From: Actinokineospora enzanensis DSM 44649
Lineage (GTDB): Bacteria; Actinomycetota; Actinomycetes; Mycobacteriales; Pseudonocardiaceae
Reading direction: 5' to 3'
DNA length: 64,000 bases
NCBI RefSeq assembly: GCF_000374445.1
Contig: NZ_KB894428.1
Coordinates: 40,971 to 104,970, forward strand
Positions 37,987 through 45,418 of this stretch are shown one piece after another (position 1 is the first letter of the stretch; each line of letters opens with the position of its first letter). Made by a program: the position numbers and the translations under genes. The notes below the pieces were generated by a model, which did no database searches, was not told the origin of the DNA, and saw only the letters and a program-made list of their open reading frames with translations.

Positions 37987-39264
37987 TCAGGCGGCGGTGA
38001 CGCGCGTCCCGCCGGTGACCCGAGTGCCCCTGGTGACCCGGGTGCCCCGCTCCTGAAGGGTGACCCGAGTACCGCGCGTGACCCTGGCACCACGGTGCCC
38101 GGCGGTGACCCGCGTACCGAACTCGACAGCCGTGACGCGGGTACCGAACTCCGCGGTGACCCGAGTACCGGACTTGGCGGTGACCCGGGTGCCGAAGGCG
38201 GCGGTGACCCGCGTACCCCGGTCAACAGAGGTGACCCGCGTGCCCCGGTCGGCTGCCGTGACCCGCGTTCCGCGATCGTTCGCCGTGACGCGAGTGCCCC
38301 GGCCGGTGGCGGTGACCCGAGTGCCCCGGTCGAGAGAGGTGACCCGAGTTCCCCGGTCGCAGGCGGTGACGCGGGTGCCGCGGCTGACGGAGGTGACTGG
38401 CGTGCCGCGATCGGCGGACGTGACTCGCGTGCCGCGCCCGCCCGCGGTGACGCGGGTGCCCCGATCGGTGGCGGTGACTCGCGTGCCCCGGTCGGTTGCC
38501 GTGACCCGGGTGCCGCGAGTGATCGCCGTGACCCTGGTGCCACGCTCGATGGCCGTGACCCGGGTCCCTCGGTCGCTCGCCGTGACCCTGGTACCGCGAA
38601 TGATCGCTGTGACTCGCGTGCCGCGTTCGGCCGCTGTAACCCGCGTGCCTCGGTCGTTCGCCGTGACCCGGGTGCCACGAGTGATCGCCGTCACCCGCGT
38701 GCCCCGATCCGCCGCCGTGACGTCAGTGCCCCGGTCGGTCGCGGTGACCCGCGTACCGCGCTCGATCGCGGTCACTCGCGTACCGCGCTCGGCGGCCGTG
38801 ACCCGGGTGCCGCGTTCAATGGACGTCACCCGAGTACCCCGGTCACTCGCCGTGACCCTGGTCCCGCGCTCGGCGGCCGTGACTCGCGTGCCGCGCTCGA
38901 TGAAAGTGACCCTCGTCCCGCCCGTGACCCTGGTGCCACGCGTGACGCGGGTGCCGCACTCCAGCCCGGCCGTGACCCGGGTACCGCGGTCGACCTCGGC
39001 GGTGACCCTCGTGCCGCGGTCGACCTCGGCCGTGACCCGGGTGCCGAGCAGTGCGGTCACCCGAGTACCCCGTGCGTCCGGTCCGGTGATCTCCGCGGTG
39101 ACCCTGGTGCCGCGGGTCACTCTCGTGCCACGCTGGAGATCGGTGCCCCGGGTCACCCGGGTCCCCATCCGCCCGCCATCCCACCGCGCACGACCACCGG
39201 GTTGCGTGTTGTCGGCCATCCGGGTGATGATCTTTGCCGCGTCGTGGGAAGCGAGGGTGTCCAT
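37987..39264 (-). CDS. Novel protein made of about 45 GTRVT-type repeats
   Basis: 425 residues. After a 33-residue start (MDTLASHDAAKIITRMADN, then a Gly/Arg-rich stretch), the protein consists of about 45 GTRVT (rarely GARVT, GTDVT, GTPVT) motifs. The central part is an unbroken run of 26 nine-residue units GTRVTAx(D/E)R, flanked by 6-, 8- and 10-residue variants. Each unit suggests one short strand (TRVTA) and a turn (DRG), as in a solenoid, and carries two Arg and one acid. There is no signal peptide or membrane segment. The minus strand is coding: ATG 39264 has AGGAGG 8 nt upstream, and the third-position Arg varies between CGN and AGG, silent here but Arg/Leu on the opposite frame. No family recognised; it is inserted between conserved genes. 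Confidence 0.8.
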   Translation of the reverse strand: MDTLASHDAAKIITRMADNTQPGGRARWDGGRMGTRVTRGTDLQRGTRVTRGTRVTAEITGPDARGTRVTALLGTRVTAEVDRGTRVTAEVDRGTRVTAGLECGTRVTRGTRVTGGTRVTFIERGTRVTAAERGTRVTASDRGTRVTSIERGTRVTAAERGTRVTAIERGTRVTATDRGTDVTAADRGTRVTAITRGTRVTANDRGTRVTAAERGTRVTAIIRGTRVTASDRGTRVTAIERGTRVTAITRGTRVTATDRGTRVTATDRGTRVTAGGRGTRVTSADRGTPVTSVSRGTRVTACDRGTRVTSLDRGTRVTATGRGTRVTANDRGTRVTAADRGTRVTSVDRGTRVTAAFGTRVTAKSGTRVTAEFGTRVTAVEFGTRVTAGHRGARVTRGTRVTLQERGTRVTRGTRVTGGTRVTAA

Positions 39265-39335
39265 GGCATGGCCTCCTGAGGGCGGTTGCGCATCAAACGA
39301 GCGGAAGGTCGACTTCGCAAGGGCCGTACAGGTGA

Positions 39336-39364
39336 AAGCTATGACTCAGATCGGTAACCGACAA
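39336..39364 (-). promoter_or_regulatory. Candidate promoter of the GTRVT-repeat gene
   Basis: On the minus strand, TTGTCG (39364-39359) and TAGCTT (39341-39336) are separated by 17 bp, placing transcription start near 39329 and giving a leader of about 65 nt. Confidence 0.45.
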
Positions 39365-39365
39365 G

Positions 39366-39394
39366 ACGTCAGGCCGCGCCGAGGGGCCTGACGT
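39366..39394. promoter_or_regulatory. Inverted repeat abutting the repeat-gene promoter
   Basis: ACGTCAGGCC and GGCCTGACGT form perfect 10-bp arms around 9 bp, directly upstream of the -35 box. It could be an operator or a terminator of incoming transcription. Confidence 0.45.
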
Positions 39395-39972
39395 GCGCGT
39401 TTGAGGCCATTCGCCCCTTGTCGATAGGCAGAAAGAGCTACCGCTCAGGACGGCACTCGGCCGATCAGCCTTACCAGGGGAGCACCAACCGCCACCCCGT
39501 GCGACCACGCCGCCCGAGCGGTGTCCGCACCCACGGGCGACCCGCCCGGCGCGACCCCCGCCGATGAGACCGGACGTTATCCGGGTTATCGGCCTTTGGT
39601 GGTCGGATCTGGAGAGTCTGTCCGTTTTCCCCCGCCCGACCGGCGCGAATATTGTCTGAAATATCTGTTTTGTGACGGAAATAGATACCCTGTCCGCTTT
39701 CGGGCCGCGCACAAGCCCGCGTCCGACGGCCCGCACGGCAAGGATGACCGCGGGCAGCTCACCCGCTTGCCCATGATCGGACCCTCCGGCGGAGAGCCTC
39801 GCCGATCCAAGCCCACGTCCAGCGGCTCCGACGGCACGAGGCGATCCCAGGCCGTGCGCCGGGACGTCGCCCCGGTGGCCGGATCCGGGCAGTCCGTCCG
39901 ATTCCCCCCGGCCGTGGTCGGGTTGTCGGCCGTGCGAGGTCGGCCCGTCGGCGGTCGGTTACTGTATCGGCT
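39395..39972. other. Upstream region of ctaJ with short direct repeats
   Basis: 578 bp without a firm gene. An AT-richer island is at about 39645-39695. Two similar blocks occur at about 39604-39640 and 39881-39917 (GTCGGATCTGGAGAGTC versus GCCGGATCCGGGCAGTC, each followed by TGTCCG or CGTCCG and a C-run). In the plus frame 39521-39976 most differences between them are silent, so a small protein cannot be excluded. TACTGT at 39960-39965 ends 7 nt before the ctaJ GTG, a leaderless arrangement. Confidence 0.45.
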
Positions 39973-40233
39973 GTGACGCTCGTCGAGACCCTTCTCGTCT
40001 TCGCGGCGATCCCGCTGGCCATCTACGGCGTGGTCGCCCTGTTGACGCTGCGCGAGAAGTTCGCCAAGGCCCCGCGCTACCGCCCCGGCCAGGAGTGGGC
40101 GCACGAGCCGGTGTGGTGGACCGCCAACCCCGCGGGCCTGGGCCCCGCCCACGCCGCGGCGTCCCACCACGCCCCGGAGACCGGCGCGGACCTCCCGCGC
40201 ACTGCCAAGGGAGGAGCCCGCGGTGGCTGGTGA
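39973..40233 (+). CDS. ctaJ: Small membrane protein, CtaJ-like aa3 cytochrome oxidase subunit
   Basis: 86 residues. One N-terminal membrane helix (LVETLLVFAAIPLAIYGVVA, residues 3-22) is followed by a soluble tail containing YRPGQEWAHEPVWWTANP. Both its layout and its position just upstream of a DUF5130 gene match CtaJ, the small aa3-oxidase subunit seen in the mycobacterial III-IV supercomplex. It would sit on the oxidase in the cytoplasmic membrane. GTG 39973 is probably leaderless. It overlaps the next gene by 11 bp. The name rests on context and pattern. Confidence 0.65.
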   Translation: MTLVETLLVFAAIPLAIYGVVALLTLREKFAKAPRYRPGQEWAHEPVWWTANPAGLGPAHAAASHHAPETGADLPRTAKGGARGGW

Positions 40234-40714
40234 CCTGGTCCGCCACGCGGACACCATCGTCGAGGACCCGGAGCACGGCTACGGCGCCGCCCGCACCAAC
40301 AGCGGCCGCATCTCCGTCGCCAAGCAGCGCGAGCCCGCCGCCCCCGGCCTCCCCTTCACCACGGTCCAGCTGACCCGCCTGGACGAGGCCCTGACCCTGT
40401 CGTCGCGCGCCACCGGCCTCGCCTTCAGCGTCTACCTGGGCGACCTCGGCCAGGACCCGCGCGACCGCGCCGAGGACCTGCACGCCGCCATCGGCCCCAA
40501 CTCCGCGGAAGCCGTACTCCTGGCCGTCTCCCCCGGCCAACGCCGCGTCGAGATCGTCACCGGCACCGACTCCGCCCGCCGCCTCCCCGACCGCGGCTGC
40601 AACCTGGCCGTGATGAGCATGGTCGCCTCCTTCAAGGAAGGCGACCTCATCGGCGGCCTGGTCAGCGCCCTCCGCATGCTCGCCGACCAGGCAGGCCACG
40701 CCCCCCGCCGCTGA
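40223..40714 (+). CDS. DUF5130 / TPM-domain-like protein (Rv2468c position)
   Basis: 163 residues. The N-terminus DLVRHADTIVEDPEHGYGAARTN is followed by a TPM-like fold (LDEALTLSSRATGLAFSVYLGDL, AEAVLLAVSPGQRRVEIVTG, then MVASFKEGDLIGGLVSALRML). The mycobacterial counterpart has been reported as a supercomplex-associated factor, which fits its translational coupling to the ctaJ-like gene. There is no membrane segment. GTG 40223 overlaps the ctaJ stop. Confidence 0.75.
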   Translation: MAGDLVRHADTIVEDPEHGYGAARTNSGRISVAKQREPAAPGLPFTTVQLTRLDEALTLSSRATGLAFSVYLGDLGQDPRDRAEDLHAAIGPNSAEAVLLAVSPGQRRVEIVTGTDSARRLPDRGCNLAVMSMVASFKEGDLIGGLVSALRMLADQAGHAPRR

Positions 40715-40729
40715 CCCCCGAACACCCCT

Positions 40730-40767
40730 CGAAGAGCCCGGCCCACCCAGTGGGACCGGGCTCTTCG
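40730..40767 (+). terminator. Hairpin terminator after the ctaJ-DUF5130 operon
   Basis: CGAAGAGCCCGG pairs with CCGGGCTCTTCG (12 bp), enclosing a small CCCAC/TGGGA inner pairing. It lies 16 bp after the stop codon. Confidence 0.7.
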
Positions 40768-40969
40768 CCATCCGCCCCGCTCCCACCCCACCCCGCGACC
40801 GGCCCTGCCCCGCGACCGCCCCGACCTCCGACCAGCCTGGCCTCCCACCCCCGGCTCCTGGCCCGCGTCACCCTGCGACCCGCCGACCCACTCGCCACCC
40901 TGCGGCCACCTGAAGGTCAATCCGCCCCCTGCCATCGCCCCGAAGCCACTCGCGCCCCCTGTGGACAAC

Positions 40970-41054
40970 TCCGCGCGCCAGATTCCCTTCGCTGGAAGAA
41001 TGAACCTCGGGGGGTCCCCGGGCGGCTATCCACAACCCCGTCGAACCATCCACA
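40970..41054 (+). repeat. DnaA-box-like repeat unit F
   Basis: TGTGGACAA at 40970-40978, CTATCCACA at 41026-41034 and CCATCCACA at 41046-41054, with a GGGGGGTCCCCGGGC stretch between the first two. It has the same order as the five-unit cluster at 45508-46623, but with 56 rather than 65-67 bp between box starts. Confidence 0.7.
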
Positions 41055-41241
41055 GGCCGAGCGCATCCCTTGACATCACCGCAGGCCCCAGGCTCCACCC
41101 AGTGACCACCCGAGCGCCGCCGGAGCCTGCGGCCGTCAGACAGGTCCAGCCCGCCGATCTTCACGTGGCCAGGTCGAGTCCGCCGATCTCACGCGGCCGA
41201 GGGCGCGCAATCCTCACCTGGCCGCAGGCTCCCATCCGCCG

Positions 41242-41310
41242 CAGGTCAACCGCTTCTTCGTCGACTACTTCACCACCGCGCTGCGCCCCGACGAGATCCC
41301 CACTTTTGCC
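41242..41310 (+). pseudogene. Fossil fragment of a CoxM-like FAD-binding subunit
   Basis: The plus frame reads QVNRFFVDYFTTALRPDEI. This resembles the FFxxYFTTALxPDE segment of the medium (FAD) subunit of xanthine/CO dehydrogenases. Only about 23 residues survive and no other part of the gene is nearby, so this would be a relic. The assignment rests on one short motif. Confidence 0.3.
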
Positions 41311-41480
41311 CGCCAACCCAGCTCGGCAGGCTCGGTCCCACCTCGTGCCTGTCTGCCTGCCCGCCCCCCATTTGCCTGCAGCCTGAGGCCAATGCCGCCT
41401 GGCCCCTCAGCGACGCCCAGCGCCGTCAAGCCGGCCTGTCCGCCAACCCGGCCGCAGGCCGCGCCAACTCCGCCACCACC

Positions 41481-41520
41481 CAGCCCAACCGACTCCGGAC
41501 CAGCCCAACCGACTCCGGAC
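41481..41520 (+). repeat. 20-bp tandem duplication
   Basis: CAGCCCAACCGACTCCGGAC occurs twice head to tail without mismatch in otherwise non-coding DNA. Confidence 0.8.
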
Positions 41521-41782
41521 CACCCAGCGCAGTCGATTCCGGCGCCCCACTCCGCAGGGCACACGGGCCCCAGCGGCCAGCATCCCTGCCGACCTCCTAC
41601 CGCCCCGGCAAAGGCCCCTCAAGCCCGCCCGTTCACGCGCCCCCCTGCCCGCACTCCCTCGACATGCCCGCACTGCGCGCATTCCCGCACTGTCCACATT
41701 CCCGACGTGCCCCGCAGGCAAGCCCCTCCGCCCCATCCCCGCGCACTCCCACGCCCCATCCCCCGCGCTCTCACGATTCCTT

Positions 41783-41864
41783 TCCCTCGCGCTCGCACAA
41801 CCTCAACTCGCAACGAACGACACGCCGACGAAAGTTCCGCGTCCACAGCGCCCGATGCGGTGAA
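41783..41864 (-). repeat. 82-bp intergenic repeat, copy 1
   Basis: This is about 95 percent identical (four differences) to 51196-51277. The shared core includes TCGCACAACCTCAACTCGCA and AAAGTTCCGCGTCCACAGCG. Both copies lie just beyond the 3' end of a minus-strand gene (here pepN), in the same orientation. It contains GTCCACAG but not the paired boxes of the other repeat family. Confidence 0.75.
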
Positions 41865-41905
41865 GAAAACCTGACTCTCCGAACACAAACCACCCGATAG
41901 AGCAC

Positions 41906-41941
41906 AAAAAACCGGGCCGGCCCCCACGGAGCCGGCCCCGG
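41906..41941 (-). terminator. Intrinsic terminator of pepN
   Basis: On the minus strand a GC-rich stem (CCGGGGCCGGC with GCCGGCCCGG, one bulge) is followed by TTTTTT at 41911-41906. It is the clearest U-tract terminator in the window, 13 bp after the pepN stop. Confidence 0.85.
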
Positions 41942-41954
41942 AATCAACACACAG

Positions 41955-44528
41955 TCAGGACCCGTCGAACTCCCGCGCCGCCAGCGCCCGAAGGATGCCC
42001 GCGCGCCCCTCCGACACCAGCCGCCGCAGGGCCGGGGGATGATCACCGGCCAGCCACTCGTCCGCCGCCGCCACCGTCTCCGCGGTCACCGCCCAAGCCG
42101 GGAACAGGCCGAGGGCAACCGACTGCGCGCGCTCGCTCGACCGCCGCGCCCACACGTCGGCCACGTCCGCGAAGTACGTCCGCGCGTAAGGCGCCAGCAA
42201 CGGCCGCTGCGCCGGGTGCGAGAACCCGCCGATGATCGCCTCGTTGATCGCGTTCGGCAGGTCGTCGTCGTGCACCGCCCGCCGCCACGCGTCCGCCTTG
42301 CCCTCCGGGGTCGGCCGCAGCGACCGCGCCCGCTCCGCCTGCCGGTGGCCCGCGGCCGTCGAGTCCCGCTTCAGCTCGTCCTCGATCTCGGCCTCGCCCA
42401 CCACCCCGTGCGCGACCTGCGAGTGCAGCAGCCGCCACCGCAGGTCCGTGTCGACCACCAGACCGGGCAACGGCGCCGACCCGTCCAGCCAGCCGCGCAG
42501 CACCTCCAGCTTCGCGGAGTCCAGCACCGACCCCGTCAACGAGTTCACCAACGCCAGCTGATGATCGGAACCAGGCTCGGCCGCGCGCGCCAGCTGCAGG
42601 ATCCGGTCCGTGAACAGCTGCCACCCCGTCGGCGCCCAGGCCGGCGCCGCGTACGAGGCCAGGGCCGTCTGTGCCTGCAGCAACAGCCGCTGCACGACAC
42701 CCACCTCGGTCTCCGCGTCCAGGCCGTGACACACCAGCGTCACGAAGTCGCGGGCCTTCAGCTCGGCCTCGCGCGTCATCTCCCACGCCGCCGACCAGCA
42801 CAGGGTGCGCGGCAGCGGTTCGGTGATGTCGCCGATGCGGTCGATCAGCGTGGTCAGCGAGCCCGGGTCGAGCCGCATCGTGCAGTAGGTCAGGTCGTCG
42901 TCATTGACCAGCACGAGCTTGCCCTGCTCGATACCGACCAGGTCCGGCACCTCGGTCCGTTCGCCCGCGACGTCGATCTCCACCCGGTGCGTGCGCACCA
43001 GCTTGCCCACCGCGTCCGCCGCGTCGTCGTACACGCCGATCGCGACCCGGTGCGTGCGCAGCTCGCCGCGGCCCGGCTTGGCGCCGCCCTGCAGGATCGC
43101 GAACTCGGTGAACCGGCCGTCGTCACCAACCTCGAACCGGGCCCGCAGCGAGTTCAGGCCGGTGGTCTCCAGCCACTGCGCGCTCCACCACGACAGGTCC
43201 CGCCCGGACGCCTCCTCCAGCGCGTTCAGCAGGTCCGCCAGCGTCGCGTTGCCCCAGGCGTGCTTGCCGAAGTACACCCGCAGCCCGGACAGGAAGTTGT
43301 CCAGCCCCACATAGGCGACCAGCTGCTTGAGCACGCTGGCGCCCTTGGCGTAGGTGATGCCGTCGAAGTTGACCTCGACCGCCTGCACGTCCGGGATGTC
43401 CGCCGCCACCGGGTGCGTCGAGGGCAGCTGGTCCTGCCGGTACGCCCACGACTTCTCGATGTTGGCGAAGCTGGTCCACGCGTGCTCGTACTCGGTGGCA
43501 CTCGCCTGCGCCAGCACACTCGCCCACGTGGCGAACGACTCGTTCAGCCACAGGTCGTCCCACCACCGCATGGTCACCAGGTCGCCGAACCACATGTGCG
43601 CCATCTCGTGCAGCACCGTCTCGCAGCGCCGCTCGTACGAGTAGCGGGTGACCCGGCTGCGGAAGACATAGTCCTCCAGGAACGTCACACAGCCCGCGTT
43701 CTCCATCGCGCCCGCGTTGAACTCCGGCACGAAACACTGGTCGTACTTGCCGAACGGGTACGGCACACCGAAGTTCTCGTGGTAGAAGGCGAAACCCTGC
43801 TTGGTCTCGGTGAACAGCCGCTCGGCGTCCATGTGCTCGGCCAGCGACGCCCGGCAGTAGATGCCCAGCGGGATCGTGCCGTGCTCGTCGGTGAACCCGT
43901 CGTGCCACTCCGCGTACGGGCCCGCCACCAACGCCACGAGATACGTCGACATCCGCTGTGTGGTCTCGAACACGTGCCGGGACACGCCCTCGGCACCCTC
44001 GGCCGCGCCCACCGACACGGCCGCCGCGTTGGAGATCACCTTCCACGACTCCGGCGCCACCACTGCCATGTCATAGGTGGCCTTCAGGTCCGGCTGGTCG
44101 AAACAGGCGAACATGCGCTTCGCGTCCGCCGTCTCGAACTGCGTGTACAGGTACACGCCCTTGTCGACCGGGTCCACGAACCGGTGCAGGCCCTCACCGG
44201 TGTTCATGTAGGTGCACCGGGCCACCACGGTCAGCTCGTTCTCGCCCGCCAGCGCGGACAGCTCGATCCCGACGGCCGGGTCGTACCCGGACACGTCCAG
44301 GACGGTGCCGTTCAGCTCGGCGGAGAGCACCTCGTCGGCCACGATGTCGACGAACGTCGACCCGCCCGGCTCGGCACTGGTGAACCGCACCGTCGAGCGG
44401 GACCCGAAGGTCGTCTCGCCGGGCTGGCCGAGCCCGTCGGTGAGGTCCAGCTCGATGGAGTACGACGCCACCTCCAGCAGCGCGGCGCGCTGTTGGGCTT
44501 GGTCACGGGTCAGGTTGGGCGCGGCCAC
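41955..44528 (-). CDS. pepN: Aminopeptidase N (M1 family)
   Basis: An 857-residue zinc aminopeptidase that removes N-terminal residues from peptides in the cytoplasm, downstream of Clp/proteasome proteolysis. The exopeptidase motif GAMENAG lies near residue 268 and the zinc site HEMAHMWFGD with the second ligand in LNESFA near 304-330. The catalytic tyrosine region and an ERAP1-like helical C-terminal domain follow. GTG 44528 (MAAPNLTRDQAQQRA) has GAGGTG 5-6 nt upstream. It is divergent from the DsbA-like gene, the same pair order as Rv2467/Rv2466c. Confidence 0.95.
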   Translation of the reverse strand: MAAPNLTRDQAQQRAALLEVASYSIELDLTDGLGQPGETTFGSRSTVRFTSAEPGGSTFVDIVADEVLSAELNGTVLDVSGYDPAVGIELSALAGENELTVVARCTYMNTGEGLHRFVDPVDKGVYLYTQFETADAKRMFACFDQPDLKATYDMAVVAPESWKVISNAAAVSVGAAEGAEGVSRHVFETTQRMSTYLVALVAGPYAEWHDGFTDEHGTIPLGIYCRASLAEHMDAERLFTETKQGFAFYHENFGVPYPFGKYDQCFVPEFNAGAMENAGCVTFLEDYVFRSRVTRYSYERRCETVLHEMAHMWFGDLVTMRWWDDLWLNESFATWASVLAQASATEYEHAWTSFANIEKSWAYRQDQLPSTHPVAADIPDVQAVEVNFDGITYAKGASVLKQLVAYVGLDNFLSGLRVYFGKHAWGNATLADLLNALEEASGRDLSWWSAQWLETTGLNSLRARFEVGDDGRFTEFAILQGGAKPGRGELRTHRVAIGVYDDAADAVGKLVRTHRVEIDVAGERTEVPDLVGIEQGKLVLVNDDDLTYCTMRLDPGSLTTLIDRIGDITEPLPRTLCWSAAWEMTREAELKARDFVTLVCHGLDAETEVGVVQRLLLQAQTALASYAAPAWAPTGWQLFTDRILQLARAAEPGSDHQLALVNSLTGSVLDSAKLEVLRGWLDGSAPLPGLVVDTDLRWRLLHSQVAHGVVGEAEIEDELKRDSTAAGHRQAERARSLRPTPEGKADAWRRAVHDDDLPNAINEAIIGGFSHPAQRPLLAPYARTYFADVADVWARRSSERAQSVALGLFPAWAVTAETVAAADEWLAGDHPPALRRLVSEGRAGILRALAAREFDGS

Positions 44529-44770
44529 TCGAACACCTCGGCGAACTCGTCGGTCGGACTTCGGGGGACTAGCGGGGAACTGCTGAGCGCCCCGCCCGCG
44601 GGGTCGCCGCGCGCGGGGTTCGGAACTGACAATCGCATCCAATCACGCCGTACCACCCCGTGGTGCCAAGGTGTGGCCGGGAAGGTTTCCCAGAGCACAC
44701 ACGTTGCACCGACCGGGGGCGCCCGCGGCGACCCCCGGCCGGCGAGGATCCACACACCTGGAGACGTTCG

Positions 44771-45418
44771 ATGACCGCTGTTCGGGAAACCGAGAGCACC
44801 GAGAGCACCCCGACCCGCACCAAGGTCGACTTCTACTTCGACCCGGTCTGCCCGTTCGCCTGGATCACCTCCCGCTGGATCCTGGAGGTGGAGAAGCACC
44901 GCGACCTCGACCTGCGGTTCCGCGTGATGAGCCTGTCCGTCCTCAACGAGGGCCGCGACAACCTCCCCGAGGTCTACGTCGACCTGCTCAAGCGCGGCTG
45001 GGCCCCGGTCCGGGTCGCCATCGCCGCCGCCCAGGCCCACGGCGAGGAGGTGCTGCGCGACCTGTACACCGCGCTCGGCACCCGCATCCACAACCAGGGC
45101 GAGAAGGACTACCTCAAAGCCATCGAGGGCGCCCTCGCCGAGGTCGGCCTCCCCGCCGAACTGATCGAGGCCGCGAACGGCACCGACCACGACGACGCCC
45201 TCCGCAAGTCCCACCACGAGGGAATGGACCCGGTCGGCGACGAGGTCGGCACCCCCACCCTGCACATCGACGGCGTCGCCTTCTTCGGCCCCGTCCTCAC
45301 CGAGATCCCGCGCGGCGACGACGCCCTGAAGGTCTTCGACGGCGCCGTCGCCCTGGCGAGCTACCCGAAGTTCTTCGAACTCAAGCGCAGCCGCACCGGC
45401 GAGCTCAAGTTCGACTGA
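44771..45418 (+). CDS. DsbA-family mycothiol-dependent reductase homologue (Rv2466c type) with a CPFA site
   Basis: 215 residues with a thioredoxin-like fold and inserted helical domain. It follows Rv2466c closely ([67 protein letters not shown]). In Rv2466c the active site is CPWC; here residues 27-30 are CPFA, so the second (resolving) cysteine is missing and the enzyme would act as a monothiol, presumably resolved by mycothiol. The cis-proline loop GTPT is intact. ATG 44771 has GGAGAC upstream. Cytoplasmic; role in thiol stress is inferred from the family. Confidence 0.88.
   Translation: MTAVRETESTESTPTRTKVDFYFDPVCPFAWITSRWILEVEKHRDLDLRFRVMSLSVLNEGRDNLPEVYVDLLKRGWAPVRVAIAAAQAHGEEVLRDLYTALGTRIHNQGEKDYLKAIEGALAEVGLPAELIEAANGTDHDDALRKSHHEGMDPVGDEVGTPTLHIDGVAFFGPVLTEIPRGDDALKVFDGAVALASYPKFFELKRSRTGELKFD

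Larger units (their letters stand above)
40768..41905. other. Long intergenic region with repeats and a gene fossil
   Basis: About 1.1 kb of C-rich, low-complexity DNA between the DUF5130 operon and the pepN terminator. It contains one DnaA-box-like unit (40970-41054), a short coding remnant (41242-41310), a 20-bp tandem duplication (41481-41520) and an 82-bp repeat (41783-41864). No intact gene is seen. Confidence 0.6.

Noticed and set aside
37987-39264. RiPP precursor (graspetide or lanthipeptide) with many core repeats
   Set aside because: The Thr-plus-acid repeat is suggestive, but no ATP-grasp, lanthionine synthetase, protease or transporter gene is nearby, and the protein is far longer and more basic than such precursors.
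38060-39391. Plus-strand protein of VTRVPR repeats (and a third frame rich in GDPxA)
   Set aside because: These are shadows of the minus-strand GTRVT gene: no ribosome-binding site, and base changes that are silent on the minus strand alter residues here.
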